DNA from: Nitrospinota bacterium
GTDB lineage: Bacteria; Nitrospinota; Nitrospinia; Nitrospinales; Nitrospinaceae
Assembly: GCA_027298165.1 (NCBI GenBank)
Contig: JAPUGN010000111.1
Location: forward strand, 1 to 11,874
Length of the DNA: 11,874 nt
Reading direction: 5' to 3'
The notes beneath the pieces were generated by a model. That model saw only the letters and a list, made by a program, of their open reading frames with translations, did not search any database and had not been told where the DNA came from. Shown piece by piece: positions 1 through 8,070 of this stretch (position 1 is its first letter; each line of letters opens with the position of its first letter). The translations under genes and the position numbers were made by a program.

Positions 1-45
1 GCTGGATTCGAGGCCCCATTGTCCATTGACAGAAGGATCGATTGA
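1..45 (+). CDS. Possible 3' end of an upstream gene (partial)
   Basis: The first frame is open from base 1 and ends in TGA at 43-45, giving a tail of 14 codons (AGFEAPLSIDRRID). The TGA shares its last base with the ATG at 45 of the LemA gene, a TGATG arrangement typical of translationally coupled operon genes. The AAGGA ribosome-binding site for LemA would lie inside this tail. The piece is too short to identify, and another frame is also open here, so it may not be coding. Confidence 0.3.
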   Translation, partial: AGFEAPLSIDRRID

Positions 46-629
46 TGAATACCGGAACCTTAATCTTTTTAGGATTGTTCCTGTTCGGAATACTGGCGAT
101 CGTCGGCTATTTCACCATGATTTACAACGGCCTGATCTCCCTGAAGGAAAACATCAAAAAATCCTGGTCGAATATCGACGTCATCCTCAAACAACGCCAC
201 GATGAGCTTCCCAAACTGATTTCCGTGTGTGAAAGCTACGCCGAATTCGAACACGGCGTTCTGGACCAGCTCATGAAGGCCCGCGAAAAATATTTCAAGG
301 CCCGCGGCGTCGCCAAAAAATCCGAGGCAAGCAACGAAATCACCGCCGCATTGCAGGGAATCTTCGCCCTGGCCGAAAATTATCCGGACCTGAAGACCAA
401 CAAGAATTTCATGCAACTCCAGGAGCGCATCTCCCATCTGGAAGAAACCCTGGCGGACCGGCGGGAATTCTACAACGACAGCGTCAACAACTACAACATC
501 CGCATCAAGCAGATCCCGGACGTTTTTGTCGCCGGCATGCTCAATTATCAGGACGAGGAAATGTTCAAGGTCAGCCAAAAAGAGCGGCAGGACGTTAAAA
601 TCGATATCAAACTACCCAAGTTTACTTGA
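45..629 (+). CDS. lemA: LemA family protein
   Basis: This is a LemA-family protein, a widespread bacterial membrane protein of unclear biochemical function. The 194 residues begin with one hydrophobic segment (about residues 5-26), which should anchor a helical-bundle domain. The family hallmark follows at about 27-75: YNGL, then SWSNIDV, KQRHDELPKL and VLDQLMKAR. The second conserved block sits at about 110-175, with AENYPDLK, NFMQLQ, REFYNDSVNNYN and the Pro-containing QIPDVFVAGM. Length matches the usual 185-200 residues. ATG at 45 is chosen over the adjoining TTG at 42 because AAGGA at 33-37 then sits 7 bases upstream. The GIDE gene starts 24 bases downstream on the same strand. LemA genes are often found next to GIDE or peptidase genes, which fits an envelope-associated role, but no function can be assigned from the sequence alone. 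Confidence 0.95.
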   Translation: MNTGTLIFLGLFLFGILAIVGYFTMIYNGLISLKENIKKSWSNIDVILKQRHDELPKLISVCESYAEFEHGVLDQLMKAREKYFKARGVAKKSEASNEITAALQGIFALAENYPDLKTNKNFMQLQERISHLEETLADRREFYNDSVNNYNIRIKQIPDVFVAGMLNYQDEEMFKVSQKERQDVKIDIKLPKFT

Positions 630-653
630 GTTGCTGCGCTTAAGTTCTAACAA

Positions 654-1640
654 ATGACGACCAACAACGATGGCGATTTTATCATGGGAGCTGCCATCGG
701 GGCGGTGATGGGGTTCGTCTGGTTCTTCAAGGGGTTCATGGAACTCAAAACCAAGCGCACCATCCAGAATATTCCCACCTCGAAAATCGAAACTGGCGCG
801 GTGGGCACGAATGTCGAAATCAAGGGGAACATCGCGGCGGAAAAAGAAAAAATGGAAACCGCCCCAATTTCCGGGCAACAGTGCGCCTTGTACCACATCG
901 AAATCCAGAAGGAGCACCGGCGTAAAAACAACACCTACTGGAGAACCATCGACCAGTTTTTTTCGCATGAAGGGTTTTATGTGGACGACCAGAGCGGAGC
1001 CAATGCTCTGGTGCTGGTCGACGGCGCGCAAATCAACCGGGATGGGAAAACTCAAGACTTCTATGTTAATTCCAATAACTTCAATGAAATGCCGGACTCG
1101 TTGCGTAAGGCGATTATCTCCAACCAGAACAAACTGAAAAAATTCAAGCTCAAAAAAACGTCCTGGTTCTTCGCTTCCAAATACCGGCTTCTGGAGTGGT
1201 GCTTTAGGCCCAATGAGGAGGTGTATGTTCTGGGTTACGCGGAATCCGGCCTGCGCTTACAAAAAATCAAAAAACCCAAAATGAAATATTTCCTGCAGGC
1301 CAAAAAGGCCATTCAAAAAGACAAAAAGCTGGCGGCCCGGTTTGACAGCAACCGCGACGGCCAACTGGATTTCAACGAACTGGAACGGGGCGCCGGGATT
1401 CTGGCGCAGCGGCTGGCCGATAAATATTCTAAGGAAAAGCTTGAAGAGTTGACCCCTAAGACCAAATTAATCTTCAAGAAATTGAAACCCCACCCCTTTA
1501 TTATCAGCAACCGCTCGGAGGGAGAACTGGTCAAGCATATGAACACCTGGTCGGTCGTCAAAATCTGGGGCGGAGCGGTGCTGACCGTCGCCTGCGCTTC
1601 CTATCTGTACATCGCCCTGTCCAACTGGAATCTCCTTTAA
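654..1640 (+). CDS. GIDE-domain two-TM membrane protein with an EF-hand loop
   Basis: This 328-residue protein has the layout of bacterial GIDE/BAM proteins, which databases often label 'E3 ubiquitin ligase' after human MULAN. A hydrophobic segment at about 9-27 is followed by the conserved RTIQNIPTSKIET stretch. A beta-rich domain follows (about 48-205) with GTNVEIKGNI, GQQCALYHIEIQ and PNEEVYVLGYAE. A second TM lies at about 302-321. There is no C-terminal RING finger, so ubiquitin-ligase activity is not expected. Residues 231-242 form a textbook EF-hand loop (D231, N233, D235, G236, L238, D239, E242), so Ca2+ binding is possible. The start has no clear Shine-Dalgarno; ATG at 684 (residue 11) is a weaker alternative because it would cut into the first TM. 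It is likely co-transcribed with lemA. Its stop codon overlaps that of the convergent transporter gene. Confidence 0.88.
   Translation: MTTNNDGDFIMGAAIGAVMGFVWFFKGFMELKTKRTIQNIPTSKIETGAVGTNVEIKGNIAAEKEKMETAPISGQQCALYHIEIQKEHRRKNNTYWRTIDQFFSHEGFYVDDQSGANALVLVDGAQINRDGKTQDFYVNSNNFNEMPDSLRKAIISNQNKLKKFKLKKTSWFFASKYRLLEWCFRPNEEVYVLGYAESGLRLQKIKKPKMKYFLQAKKAIQKDKKLAARFDSNRDGQLDFNELERGAGILAQRLADKYSKEKLEELTPKTKLIFKKLKPHPFIISNRSEGELVKHMNTWSVVKIWGGAVLTVACASYLYIALSNWNLL
1344..1379 (+). other. EF-hand calcium-binding loop inside the GIDE protein
   Basis: Translated residues 231-242 read DSNRDGQLDFNE. This matches the 12-residue EF-hand loop with acidic or Asn ligands at positions 1, 3, 5, 9 and 12, Gly at 6 and a hydrophobic residue at 8. 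Lys- and Leu-rich helical sequence flanks it on both sides (KKLAARF before, LERGAGILAQRLADKY after), as the E and F helices would require. Only one loop is visible. Confidence 0.85.
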
Positions 1641-2866
1641 CGCGCCTTGGGGATCAGCTCCTCGCCTTCGCTTTTGGCGATGATCACCGCACCCACCGAA
1701 TCGCTGAAAATATTGACCAGGCCCCGGTACATATCGAGCGGGCGGTCCACCGCCAGCATGGTCCCCACGATCACCCCCACCATCTCGCCCTGAATCCCCA
1801 CCGCATCCAATACGATGAAAATCATCACCAATCCGGAAGACGGCACCGCAGCGGCCCCGATGGAAGCCAATAGTGCGGTCAACACCACCAGAAACTGCTG
1901 GTCCGCTCCAAGAGGTATTCCCATCACCTGCGCGATAAACAGGACGCCGACGCATTCAAACAATGCGGTGCCGTCCATGTTGATGGTCGCACCGAGTGGC
2001 AACACAAAACCGGCCACCTTATTGGGCACACCGATGTTGTCCTCGACGCATTGCATCGTCACCGGTAGCGCCGCGAGGGACGAACTGGTGGCGAATACCG
2101 TCGCCAGGGCGCTCGCCATGTGGCGAAACTGTTCCAGGGGATTTTTCCGGAGGAAGAGATAATAGATCAGGGGCAGAACGATCAGAAAATGAATCGACAA
2201 CCCGGCGGTGAGGGTCACCATATAAAGGCCCACCGCTTTAAAAAAAGCCGTGCCTAAATCCTGATTCAGCATGCGGACGATCAAGCCGAACACCCCGATC
2301 GGGGCCAGCCGGATGATGACGTGCACCACCTGCATCACCACCTGGAATGCCGCATCAATGGGAGGCAGGATTTTTTCCCGGATGCGCTCGGAAACCTGGG
2401 TGATGCCGAATCCGATGACGATGGAAAAAAAGATCAGGCCCAGAATATCTCCCTCCGCGGCGGCGGCAAAGGGATTGACCGGCACCATGCGGATCAACAC
2501 ATCCAGCGGGGAGTCGGGTTTGTGCAATTGCTCGGAAGAAAAAGACAAATCCGGCGGCAGGTCAGCCACCTTCCCGGGTTGAATCAGGTTCACCAGAGCC
2601 AACCCCAGCAGAATCGCCAGCAAGCTGGTACCCAGATAATACGCCAGGGTCTTGATCCCGAGCCGTCCCAGCTTTTTCGGATCGCCCACTCCCGCGACGC
2701 CGGTCATGATGGACAGGACCACCAGCGGAATAATGATCATCTTTAACAACCGGATGAACAGGACGCCCAACGGTTCGACAATGCGGGACGACTCGCCCGC
2801 CAGCAGCTGAAACAGCCACGCCAGGGCCATCGCAATCAGAATCTGCCAATGCAGTTTGAACTTCAT
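1637..2866 (-). CDS. Dicarboxylate/amino acid:cation symporter (DAACS/SLC1 family)
   Basis: This is a secondary transporter of the GltP/DctA/GltPh family, which takes up acidic amino acids or C4-dicarboxylates with Na+ or H+ across the inner membrane. The 409 residues are hydrophobic throughout. They carry the family signatures: the HP1 serine motif FATSSSLAALP (258-268), LPLGATINMDGTALFE (289-304) with the NMDGT cation site (296-300), the HP2 tip VPSSG (341-345), and the TM8 motif from D374 to D389. By alignment with GltPh, D378 matches D394, R381 matches R397 (side-chain carboxylate), N385 matches N401 and D389 matches D405 (Na+). R381 argues for an anionic substrate; Gly382 in place of GltPh Thr398 leaves the exact substrate open. 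It is the last gene of the minus-strand block, 35 bases after lgt, with a weak GGGAA site before the ATG. Confidence 0.93.
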   Translation of the reverse strand: MKFKLHWQILIAMALAWLFQLLAGESSRIVEPLGVLFIRLLKMIIIPLVVLSIMTGVAGVGDPKKLGRLGIKTLAYYLGTSLLAILLGLALVNLIQPGKVADLPPDLSFSSEQLHKPDSPLDVLIRMVPVNPFAAAAEGDILGLIFFSIVIGFGITQVSERIREKILPPIDAAFQVVMQVVHVIIRLAPIGVFGLIVRMLNQDLGTAFFKAVGLYMVTLTAGLSIHFLIVLPLIYYLFLRKNPLEQFRHMASALATVFATSSSLAALPVTMQCVEDNIGVPNKVAGFVLPLGATINMDGTALFECVGVLFIAQVMGIPLGADQQFLVVLTALLASIGAAAVPSSGLVMIFIVLDAVGIQGEMVGVIVGTMLAVDRPLDMYRGLVNIFSDSVGAVIIAKSEGEELIPKAR

Positions 2867-2901
2867 GATAGGATTCCCGAAACGAAGAGTTCAGGAAACA
2901 T

Positions 2902-3672
2902 TCAGGCGGGTTTTTGGCTGCGGAGCCGGGCCAGCATGAAAATCGAAAAAATCAGAACAAAAATCCCGATAAACTGGGACGTGGACAACATGTCCGGCAC
3001 CGCGTAACCACGGTCATCCCCCCGGTAAAACTCGATGACGAACCGGCCGATGGAATACAAAATACCGTACACCCAGAACACCTGACCGTTAAACGATTTG
3101 CGTTTGCGCAACCAGACCAGGACTCCAAAAATAATCAGCGCATTGAGGGAAAGATAAATTTGGGTGGGATGCAGGGCCACGTCGAGAGGCGCGAGCGATT
3201 TGGGATCGATAAAGGTGATCGCCCACGGCACATCGGTTTGGACTCCATAACAACAACCCGCGAAAAAACACCCCCAACGTCCAACCGCCTGCCCCAGGGC
3301 CAGACAGGGCGCGAGCACATCGGCCACCTGCCAGATGGGCAGATTGTGTTTGACCATGTAGTACCAGGCCACCGACACTGCGCCGATCAGCCCACCGTAA
3401 AAGACCAGCCCGCCCTTCCAGAATTTGAGAACTTCAATGGGATTCGACAGAAAGTAACGGTACTCGACGATGATATAAAGGGCGCGGCCTCCCAGCAGAG
3501 CGGCGAGGGCGATATAAAAACACAGGTCCAGGATTCTCTGCTGGTCCAGCCCATCCTGTTTCGCCCACCGGGCGGCCAGCAGGATGCCGGAAAAGAATCC
3601 CGTGGCCACCAGAAGGCCGTAGGTGAAAATTTTGAGATTTAAAAAACCGAATTCGATGAGGATGGGATGCAT
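2902..3672 (-). CDS. lgt: Prolipoprotein diacylglyceryl transferase
   Basis: Lgt moves the diacylglyceryl group of phosphatidylglycerol onto the lipobox cysteine of prelipoproteins in the inner membrane, the first step of lipoprotein maturation. The 256-residue polytopic protein shows the family order: TYGLLVATG near the N terminus, GGLVFYGGLIGA (87-98), GRWGCFFAGCCYG (131-143), HPTQIY (168-173) and GRFVIEFYRGDDRG (209-222). Several positions differ from the E. coli enzyme: its essential His103 aligns with Tyr92, Asn146 with Cys135, Glu151 with Cys140, and the Glu after HPSQLY is Leu174. Arg132 and the C-terminal Arg and Glu residues (R210, E214, R217) are kept. From memory, cysteine-rich versions occur in other Gram-negative groups, so the protein is probably functional. 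It lies 33 bases after lspA, the gene for the next enzyme in the pathway. Confidence 0.92.
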   Translation of the reverse strand: MHPILIEFGFLNLKIFTYGLLVATGFFSGILLAARWAKQDGLDQQRILDLCFYIALAALLGGRALYIIVEYRYFLSNPIEVLKFWKGGLVFYGGLIGAVSVAWYYMVKHNLPIWQVADVLAPCLALGQAVGRWGCFFAGCCYGVQTDVPWAITFIDPKSLAPLDVALHPTQIYLSLNALIIFGVLVWLRKRKSFNGQVFWVYGILYSIGRFVIEFYRGDDRGYAVPDMLSTSQFIGIFVLIFSIFMLARLRSQKPA

Positions 3673-3705
3673 CGCTGAGCCCCGTTATTTGACTACCATG
3701 AACAT

Positions 3706-4224
3706 TCAAGTGCTCTCGGGCGTGTCCGACGAACTTTTGATTTGAGGTAACTCTCTGGACCGGATCAGGTCCGCGAACATCAGGACCACTCCCACCGTGA
3801 TACAGGAATCGGCGATATTGAACGCCGGCCAATGGAAACGGCCCACAAAGAAATCGATAAAATCGATGACTTCATGATACAGGATACGGTCGATCAGGTT
3901 GCCGATCGCCCCGCTGAAAATAAGAATCAACGCAACCTGCACCATTCTCCGCTCATGCGGCGTTTGATGAAAGAAGATCAGAATCGCAATAATGGCGATG
4001 ATGGAAAAACCGATAAATAGATAGACCTTAATTTCAGACGACCAATCAGCACCCAAACCAAACGCCACTCCCGGGTTGCGGATATGAGTGATGGCAAAAA
4101 AACCGTCGATCACCATTTTAAAATGGCCTTTCGGAATATGGGTGGAAACCAACAGCTTTGTGTATTGATCCAGAATGATCAACACGTTGGAAACCAGGAA
4201 TAGGTAAAGATATCGATTGCTCAA
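3706..4224 (-). CDS. lspA: Signal peptidase II (lipoprotein signal peptidase)
   Basis: LspA is an inner-membrane aspartyl protease that cuts the signal peptide from diacylglyceryl-modified prolipoproteins, acting after Lgt. The 172 residues contain the conserved blocks in order: DQYTK (19-23), HIRNPGVAFG (47-56), GAIGNLIDRI (105-114) and FNIADS (135-140). The two catalytic aspartates should be D112 and D139. Four hydrophobic segments fit the known four-TM fold. The hydrophilic tail after residue 156 is slightly longer than usual. The start is TTG at 4224, 5 bases after the ileS stop; no in-frame ATG lies nearby upstream. AAAGG inside the end of ileS may act as a distant ribosome-binding site, so coupling to ileS translation is likely. 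Confidence 0.95.
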   Translation of the reverse strand: MSNRYLYLFLVSNVLIILDQYTKLLVSTHIPKGHFKMVIDGFFAITHIRNPGVAFGLGADWSSEIKVYLFIGFSIIAIIAILIFFHQTPHERRMVQVALILIFSGAIGNLIDRILYHEVIDFIDFFVGRFHWPAFNIADSCITVGVVLMFADLIRSRELPQIKSSSDTPEST

Positions 4225-4229
4225 AAATT

Positions 4230-7025
4230 TCAGGCCTTTGCCGATTCAAGATGAGTGACGCAACGGAGGCAGACGCTGGGATGTTCCGGCGCCGACTCTT
4301 CCACGAAATAATTCCAACAGCGCTCGCATTTCTTTCCGAGCGCCCGGAGAACGTTAATCTTGAGTCCAGTCACCGTATCGCTGTAATACGTATCGCCATT
4401 TAATTCCAGTGTATCCACGATTTCCACTCCGGACACGATGAAAATATATTTCAGATAATCCTGCTCCGCCGCCAACACCTTCTTTAAGTTTCCAGGAAGC
4501 TCCAGCTGGACCCGGGCATCCAGCGAATGGCCAATCACTTTTTCCTGTCGGCGCAACTCCAGCGCCTTGCTGACCTCCCCTTTCAACTGGCTGATCTTCT
4601 CCCATTTGTCCACGAGATCGTTCGGGAAGGAAACCCGGGACAGATCCGGGAACGCGCTCAAATGCACGCTGGCCGCTTCACCCCCCCGGGCAGGCATGTA
4701 GGACCACACTTCCTCCGAGGTGAAGCTGAGGATCGGGGCCATCAACTGCGCCATCCCTTTCAACAACTCGTACAGGGCGGTTTGACTCGACCGACGGCCT
4801 TTCGAGGTCTTGGGATAAGTGTACAAACGGTCCTTGACGATATCCAGATAAAACGCGCTTAAATCCACAATGCAAAAATTGTAGAACGAATGGTAGAAGG
4901 TGTGAAATTCGAAATCCTCAAACGCTTTCAATATTTTTTCCGACACAGTGCGGAAGCGATACAGAATGTAATGGTCGATCTCCTCCAGGTCGTCGATTGG
5001 AACCGCATCCGATGGGGGATCGAAGTCGCTCAGGTTGCCCAGCAGAAAACGGAACGTGTTACGAATTTTACGGTAGGCCTCGGTGAGGCGCTTTAAAATT
5101 TCGTGCGAAATGCGAATGTCTTCCCGGTAGTTTTCCGAAGCCACCCACAGCCGCAGGATTTCCGCACCGTATTGATCGATGATTTTCTGGGGAGCGATGA
5201 CGTTGCCCGCGGATTTCGACATCTTCTTTCCCTTGCCGTCCACGACATAACCGTGGGTCAACACGGTTTTGTAGGGCGCCGCGGACCGGGTGCCGACCGA
5301 TTCCAGAAGCGAACTGTGGAACCATCCCCGGTGCTGGTCACTGCCTTCAAGATACAGGTCGGCGGGCCATTGCTGGTTGGGATCGTTCTCCAGGACCGCG
5401 ACGTGGCTGACCCCCGAGTCGAACCAGACATCGAGAATATCCGTCTCCTTGATGAATTCCGCACTGCCGCAGGGACACGTGCAACCGTCAGGCAATAATT
5501 CTTTCACATCCTTTTCAAACCAGAAATCGGCGCCATGCTGTTCCACCAGCTTCACGATATGCGACATCACCTCAGGGGACGTTAGATGCTGGTCACATTG
5601 CCTGCAGGTGACCACGGTGATGGGAACTCCCCATGCGCGTTGCCGCGACACACACCAGTCCGGGCGGTTTTCCACCATGCTGTAAATGCGCTCGCGGCCC
5701 CAATGCGGCACCCAGCGGATCTTGTTGATCTCTTCCAGGGCTTTGGCGCGCAACCCGTTCTTGTCCATCGGGATAAACCACTGCGCCGTCGCACGAAAAA
5801 TGATCGGCTGATGACAACGCCAGCAGTGCGGGTAGGAATGCTCGATTTCACTGGAGGCGACCAGAAATCCACCGGCCCGGAGTTTCTCGATGATATTCGG
5901 ATTCGCCTTGGTCACGAACTGCCCGGCGAAATGTTCCACCTCGGGTTTGAATATGCCTGCGTCATCTACGGGATTGTAGGTATCCAGCCCGTATTTCTGC
6001 CCGACGATGTAGTCCTCCTGACCGTGGCCGGGTGCCGTGTGCACACAGCCGGTACCCTGCTCGAGGGTGACATGATCCCCCAGAATCACCGGCGACTCCC
6101 GGTCGATAAACGGGTGGCGGCATACGACGCCTTCCAAATCCTTACCCGTGCACAAGCCGGAGGTTGCGGCCTTTGCCAATTTCCATTCTTCCAGCAGAGC
6201 CGGCACGCGCTCCTTCGCCACGATCCAGGATTCCCCGTCATGGGATACCGCCGTGTACTCGAAATCCGGGTGAAGGCAGATCGCCAGGTTGGCGGGCAAA
6301 GTCCATGGCGTGGTCGTCCAGATGACAAAATAAGTTTGAGATGCATCGAGTCCCGTAATTTGATCCTTCCAGCCGGACTGGACGGGAAACTTCACATAGA
6401 TAGACGGAGACTTGTGATTGTCGTGCTCGACTTCCGCTTCCGCCAGGGCGGTGCGGCAGGTGGTACACCAGTGAACGGGCTTGAGCCCCTTGTACACCAT
6501 GTCCTTTTCGATGAACCGGGTGAACTCGCGGACAATGGTGGCCTCGTAGGAATAATCCATGGTGAGGTACGGCTGGTCCCAACTGGCAAACACCCCCAGC
6601 CGCTTGAACTCTTCCTTTTGAATATCGACAAATTTAGCGGCGTATTCCCGGCACAGTTTGCGGATTTCGCTCTTGCTGAAATCCTGTTTCTTCTTTTTAA
6701 GCTCCTTGCCCACCTGATGCTCAATCGGAAGACCGTGGCAATCCCATCCCGGAATAAAGCTGGTGTCGAATCCTTTCATGCTCTGAATTTTGACGACAAA
6801 ATCTTTGAGCAACTTGTTCAACGCGTGGCCCATGTGGATGTGGCCGTTGGCATAAGGTGGGCCGTCGTGAAATACATACCGGGGCCAGCCTGCCGACGCT
6901 TTGCGAATTCGGCCGTAGAGGTCCTCCGTTTCCCATTGTTTGAGAATCGCCGGCTCCTTTTGGACCAGGTTCGCCTTCATCGGGAAATCCGTAACCAGAA
7001 GATTCAATGTTTCCTTATAATTCAT
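4230..7025 (-). CDS. ileS: Isoleucyl-tRNA synthetase
   Basis: This cytoplasmic class I aminoacyl-tRNA synthetase charges tRNA-Ile and hydrolyses mischarged Val-tRNA. It is full length at 931 residues (about 940 in E. coli). The HIGH signature appears as PYANGHIHMGH (57-67) and KMSKS at 601-605. The CP1 editing domain has TTTPWTLPAN (237-246) and GTGCVHTAPGHGQEDY (324-339) with the editing aspartate D338. DWCVSRQRAWGVPI (456-469) is the family block after the editing domain. Zinc-type cysteine pairs lie at C187/C190 and C401/C404 in CP1, and the C-terminal zinc finger uses C900, C903, C919 and C922. It therefore belongs to the usual bacterial form with a C-terminal finger. The ATG has only a weak upstream TAGG. 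It follows trpS after 44 bases and leads directly into lspA. Confidence 0.98.
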   Translation of the reverse strand: MNYKETLNLLVTDFPMKANLVQKEPAILKQWETEDLYGRIRKASAGWPRYVFHDGPPYANGHIHMGHALNKLLKDFVVKIQSMKGFDTSFIPGWDCHGLPIEHQVGKELKKKKQDFSKSEIRKLCREYAAKFVDIQKEEFKRLGVFASWDQPYLTMDYSYEATIVREFTRFIEKDMVYKGLKPVHWCTTCRTALAEAEVEHDNHKSPSIYVKFPVQSGWKDQITGLDASQTYFVIWTTTPWTLPANLAICLHPDFEYTAVSHDGESWIVAKERVPALLEEWKLAKAATSGLCTGKDLEGVVCRHPFIDRESPVILGDHVTLEQGTGCVHTAPGHGQEDYIVGQKYGLDTYNPVDDAGIFKPEVEHFAGQFVTKANPNIIEKLRAGGFLVASSEIEHSYPHCWRCHQPIIFRATAQWFIPMDKNGLRAKALEEINKIRWVPHWGRERIYSMVENRPDWCVSRQRAWGVPITVVTCRQCDQHLTSPEVMSHIVKLVEQHGADFWFEKDVKELLPDGCTCPCGSAEFIKETDILDVWFDSGVSHVAVLENDPNQQWPADLYLEGSDQHRGWFHSSLLESVGTRSAAPYKTVLTHGYVVDGKGKKMSKSAGNVIAPQKIIDQYGAEILRLWVASENYREDIRISHEILKRLTEAYRKIRNTFRFLLGNLSDFDPPSDAVPIDDLEEIDHYILYRFRTVSEKILKAFEDFEFHTFYHSFYNFCIVDLSAFYLDIVKDRLYTYPKTSKGRRSSQTALYELLKGMAQLMAPILSFTSEEVWSYMPARGGEAASVHLSAFPDLSRVSFPNDLVDKWEKISQLKGEVSKALELRRQEKVIGHSLDARVQLELPGNLKKVLAAEQDYLKYIFIVSGVEIVDTLELNGDTYYSDTVTGLKINVLRALGKKCERCWNYFVEESAPEHPSVCLRCVTHLESAKA

Positions 7026-7069
7026 ATATTTGAATACGCCTATCTAATGTATTTTATAATCTTCTGATT

Positions 7070-8056
7070 TTAAAATTTCATGGCTTGCTTGACGCGTTCC
7101 ATGGTGGCCTGAGCGACTTTTTGGGCTTTACGCGTGCCCTCCTCAAGAATATCCTCGACCTCCTTGGGTTTGGCGGCAATTTCCCGCCGGCGTTCCATGT
7201 GGGGTCGCAACCCTTCGAGCATGGTATCCACCAGTTTCAATTTGCAGTCGCCACAACCGAGGGCGGCGGTGCGGCAATCGCGGTCGACCTCCTTCTGCAT
7301 GTCCTCCGGCGAATAGAGCTTGTGGAACGGAAACAGATTGCACACATCCGGGTCGCCGGGGTCGGTCCGCAATCCACGCGCTGGATCGGTCAGCATAGCC
7401 TTCACTTTTTTGGTGATTTCCTTTTCGGTGTCGGACAGATAAATGGCGTTTTTGTAGCTTTTGCTCATTTTCCGGCCATCGATTCCGTTGAGCTTGGGAA
7501 TCTCGGAGATTTTGGCCTGCGGTTCCTTGAACACTTTCTTTTTGTAAATGCTGTTGAAGCGCCGGACGATCTCCCGCGAAATTTCCAGATGCGGCGCCTG
7601 GTCGATCCCGACGGGAACCAGGTCGGCATCATACAGGACGATATCCGCTGTTTGTAAAACCGGGTATCCGAGAAACCCGTAGGAACTCATGTCGACGTTC
7701 TTCACCTCCACCTGTTTTTCCTTGTAGGTGGGATTGCGCTCCAGCCAGGGCACCGGCACCATCATGGACAAGATCAGGTGAAGTTCGGCATGCTCGGGAA
7801 TACGGGACTGAACAAACAGCGTGCTTTTCTCCGGGTCCAGCCCGGCGCTCAGCCAGTCCACCGCCACCTCAAAGGTGTATTGTTTGATATGGCTGGGGTC
7901 CTCATACAGGGTGGTCAGCGAATGCCAATCGGCCACAAAATAAAAACAATCGAACTCCTCTTGTAATTCGATCCACTTTTTCAGCGCCCCAAAATAATTG
8001 CCCAGATGAAGCAGGCCGGAGGGCTGCATTCCGCTCAAAATTCTCTTTTTGGCCAT
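7070..8056 (-). CDS. trpS: Tryptophanyl-tRNA synthetase, probable [4Fe-4S] type
   Basis: TrpRS charges tRNA-Trp in the cytoplasm. From the ATG at 8056 it is 328 residues, the usual bacterial size. The class I signatures are PSGLLHLGNYFGA (12-24, the HIGH equivalent HLGN), QTADI (135-139) and VPVGIDQ (148-154) for the tryptophan pocket, and KMSKS (196-200). C239, C261, C268 and C271 form C-x21-C-x6-C-x2-C. This nearly matches the C-x22-C-x6-C-x2-C motif that I recall binding a [4Fe-4S] cluster in Thermotoga maritima TrpRS. Two starts are possible. ATG at 8056 gives the standard N terminus MAKKRILSGMQPSG. TTG at 8074 overlaps the M50 stop as TTGA and adds six residues. Neither has a good ribosome-binding site. 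The ATG is preferred for the family-typical start, but coupling through the TTG is plausible. Confidence 0.96.
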   Translation of the reverse strand: MAKKRILSGMQPSGLLHLGNYFGALKKWIELQEEFDCFYFVADWHSLTTLYEDPSHIKQYTFEVAVDWLSAGLDPEKSTLFVQSRIPEHAELHLILSMMVPVPWLERNPTYKEKQVEVKNVDMSSYGFLGYPVLQTADIVLYDADLVPVGIDQAPHLEISREIVRRFNSIYKKKVFKEPQAKISEIPKLNGIDGRKMSKSYKNAIYLSDTEKEITKKVKAMLTDPARGLRTDPGDPDVCNLFPFHKLYSPEDMQKEVDRDCRTAALGCGDCKLKLVDTMLEGLRPHMERRREIAAKPKEVEDILEEGTRKAQKVAQATMERVKQAMKF

Positions 8057-8070
8057 GGTTTTGGTATGGT

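Noticed and set aside
5586..7067. 493-codon plus-strand frame opposite ileS
   Set aside because: It is antisense to a full-length, motif-complete ileS and shows no domain of its own; the length reflects GC-biased codon positions.
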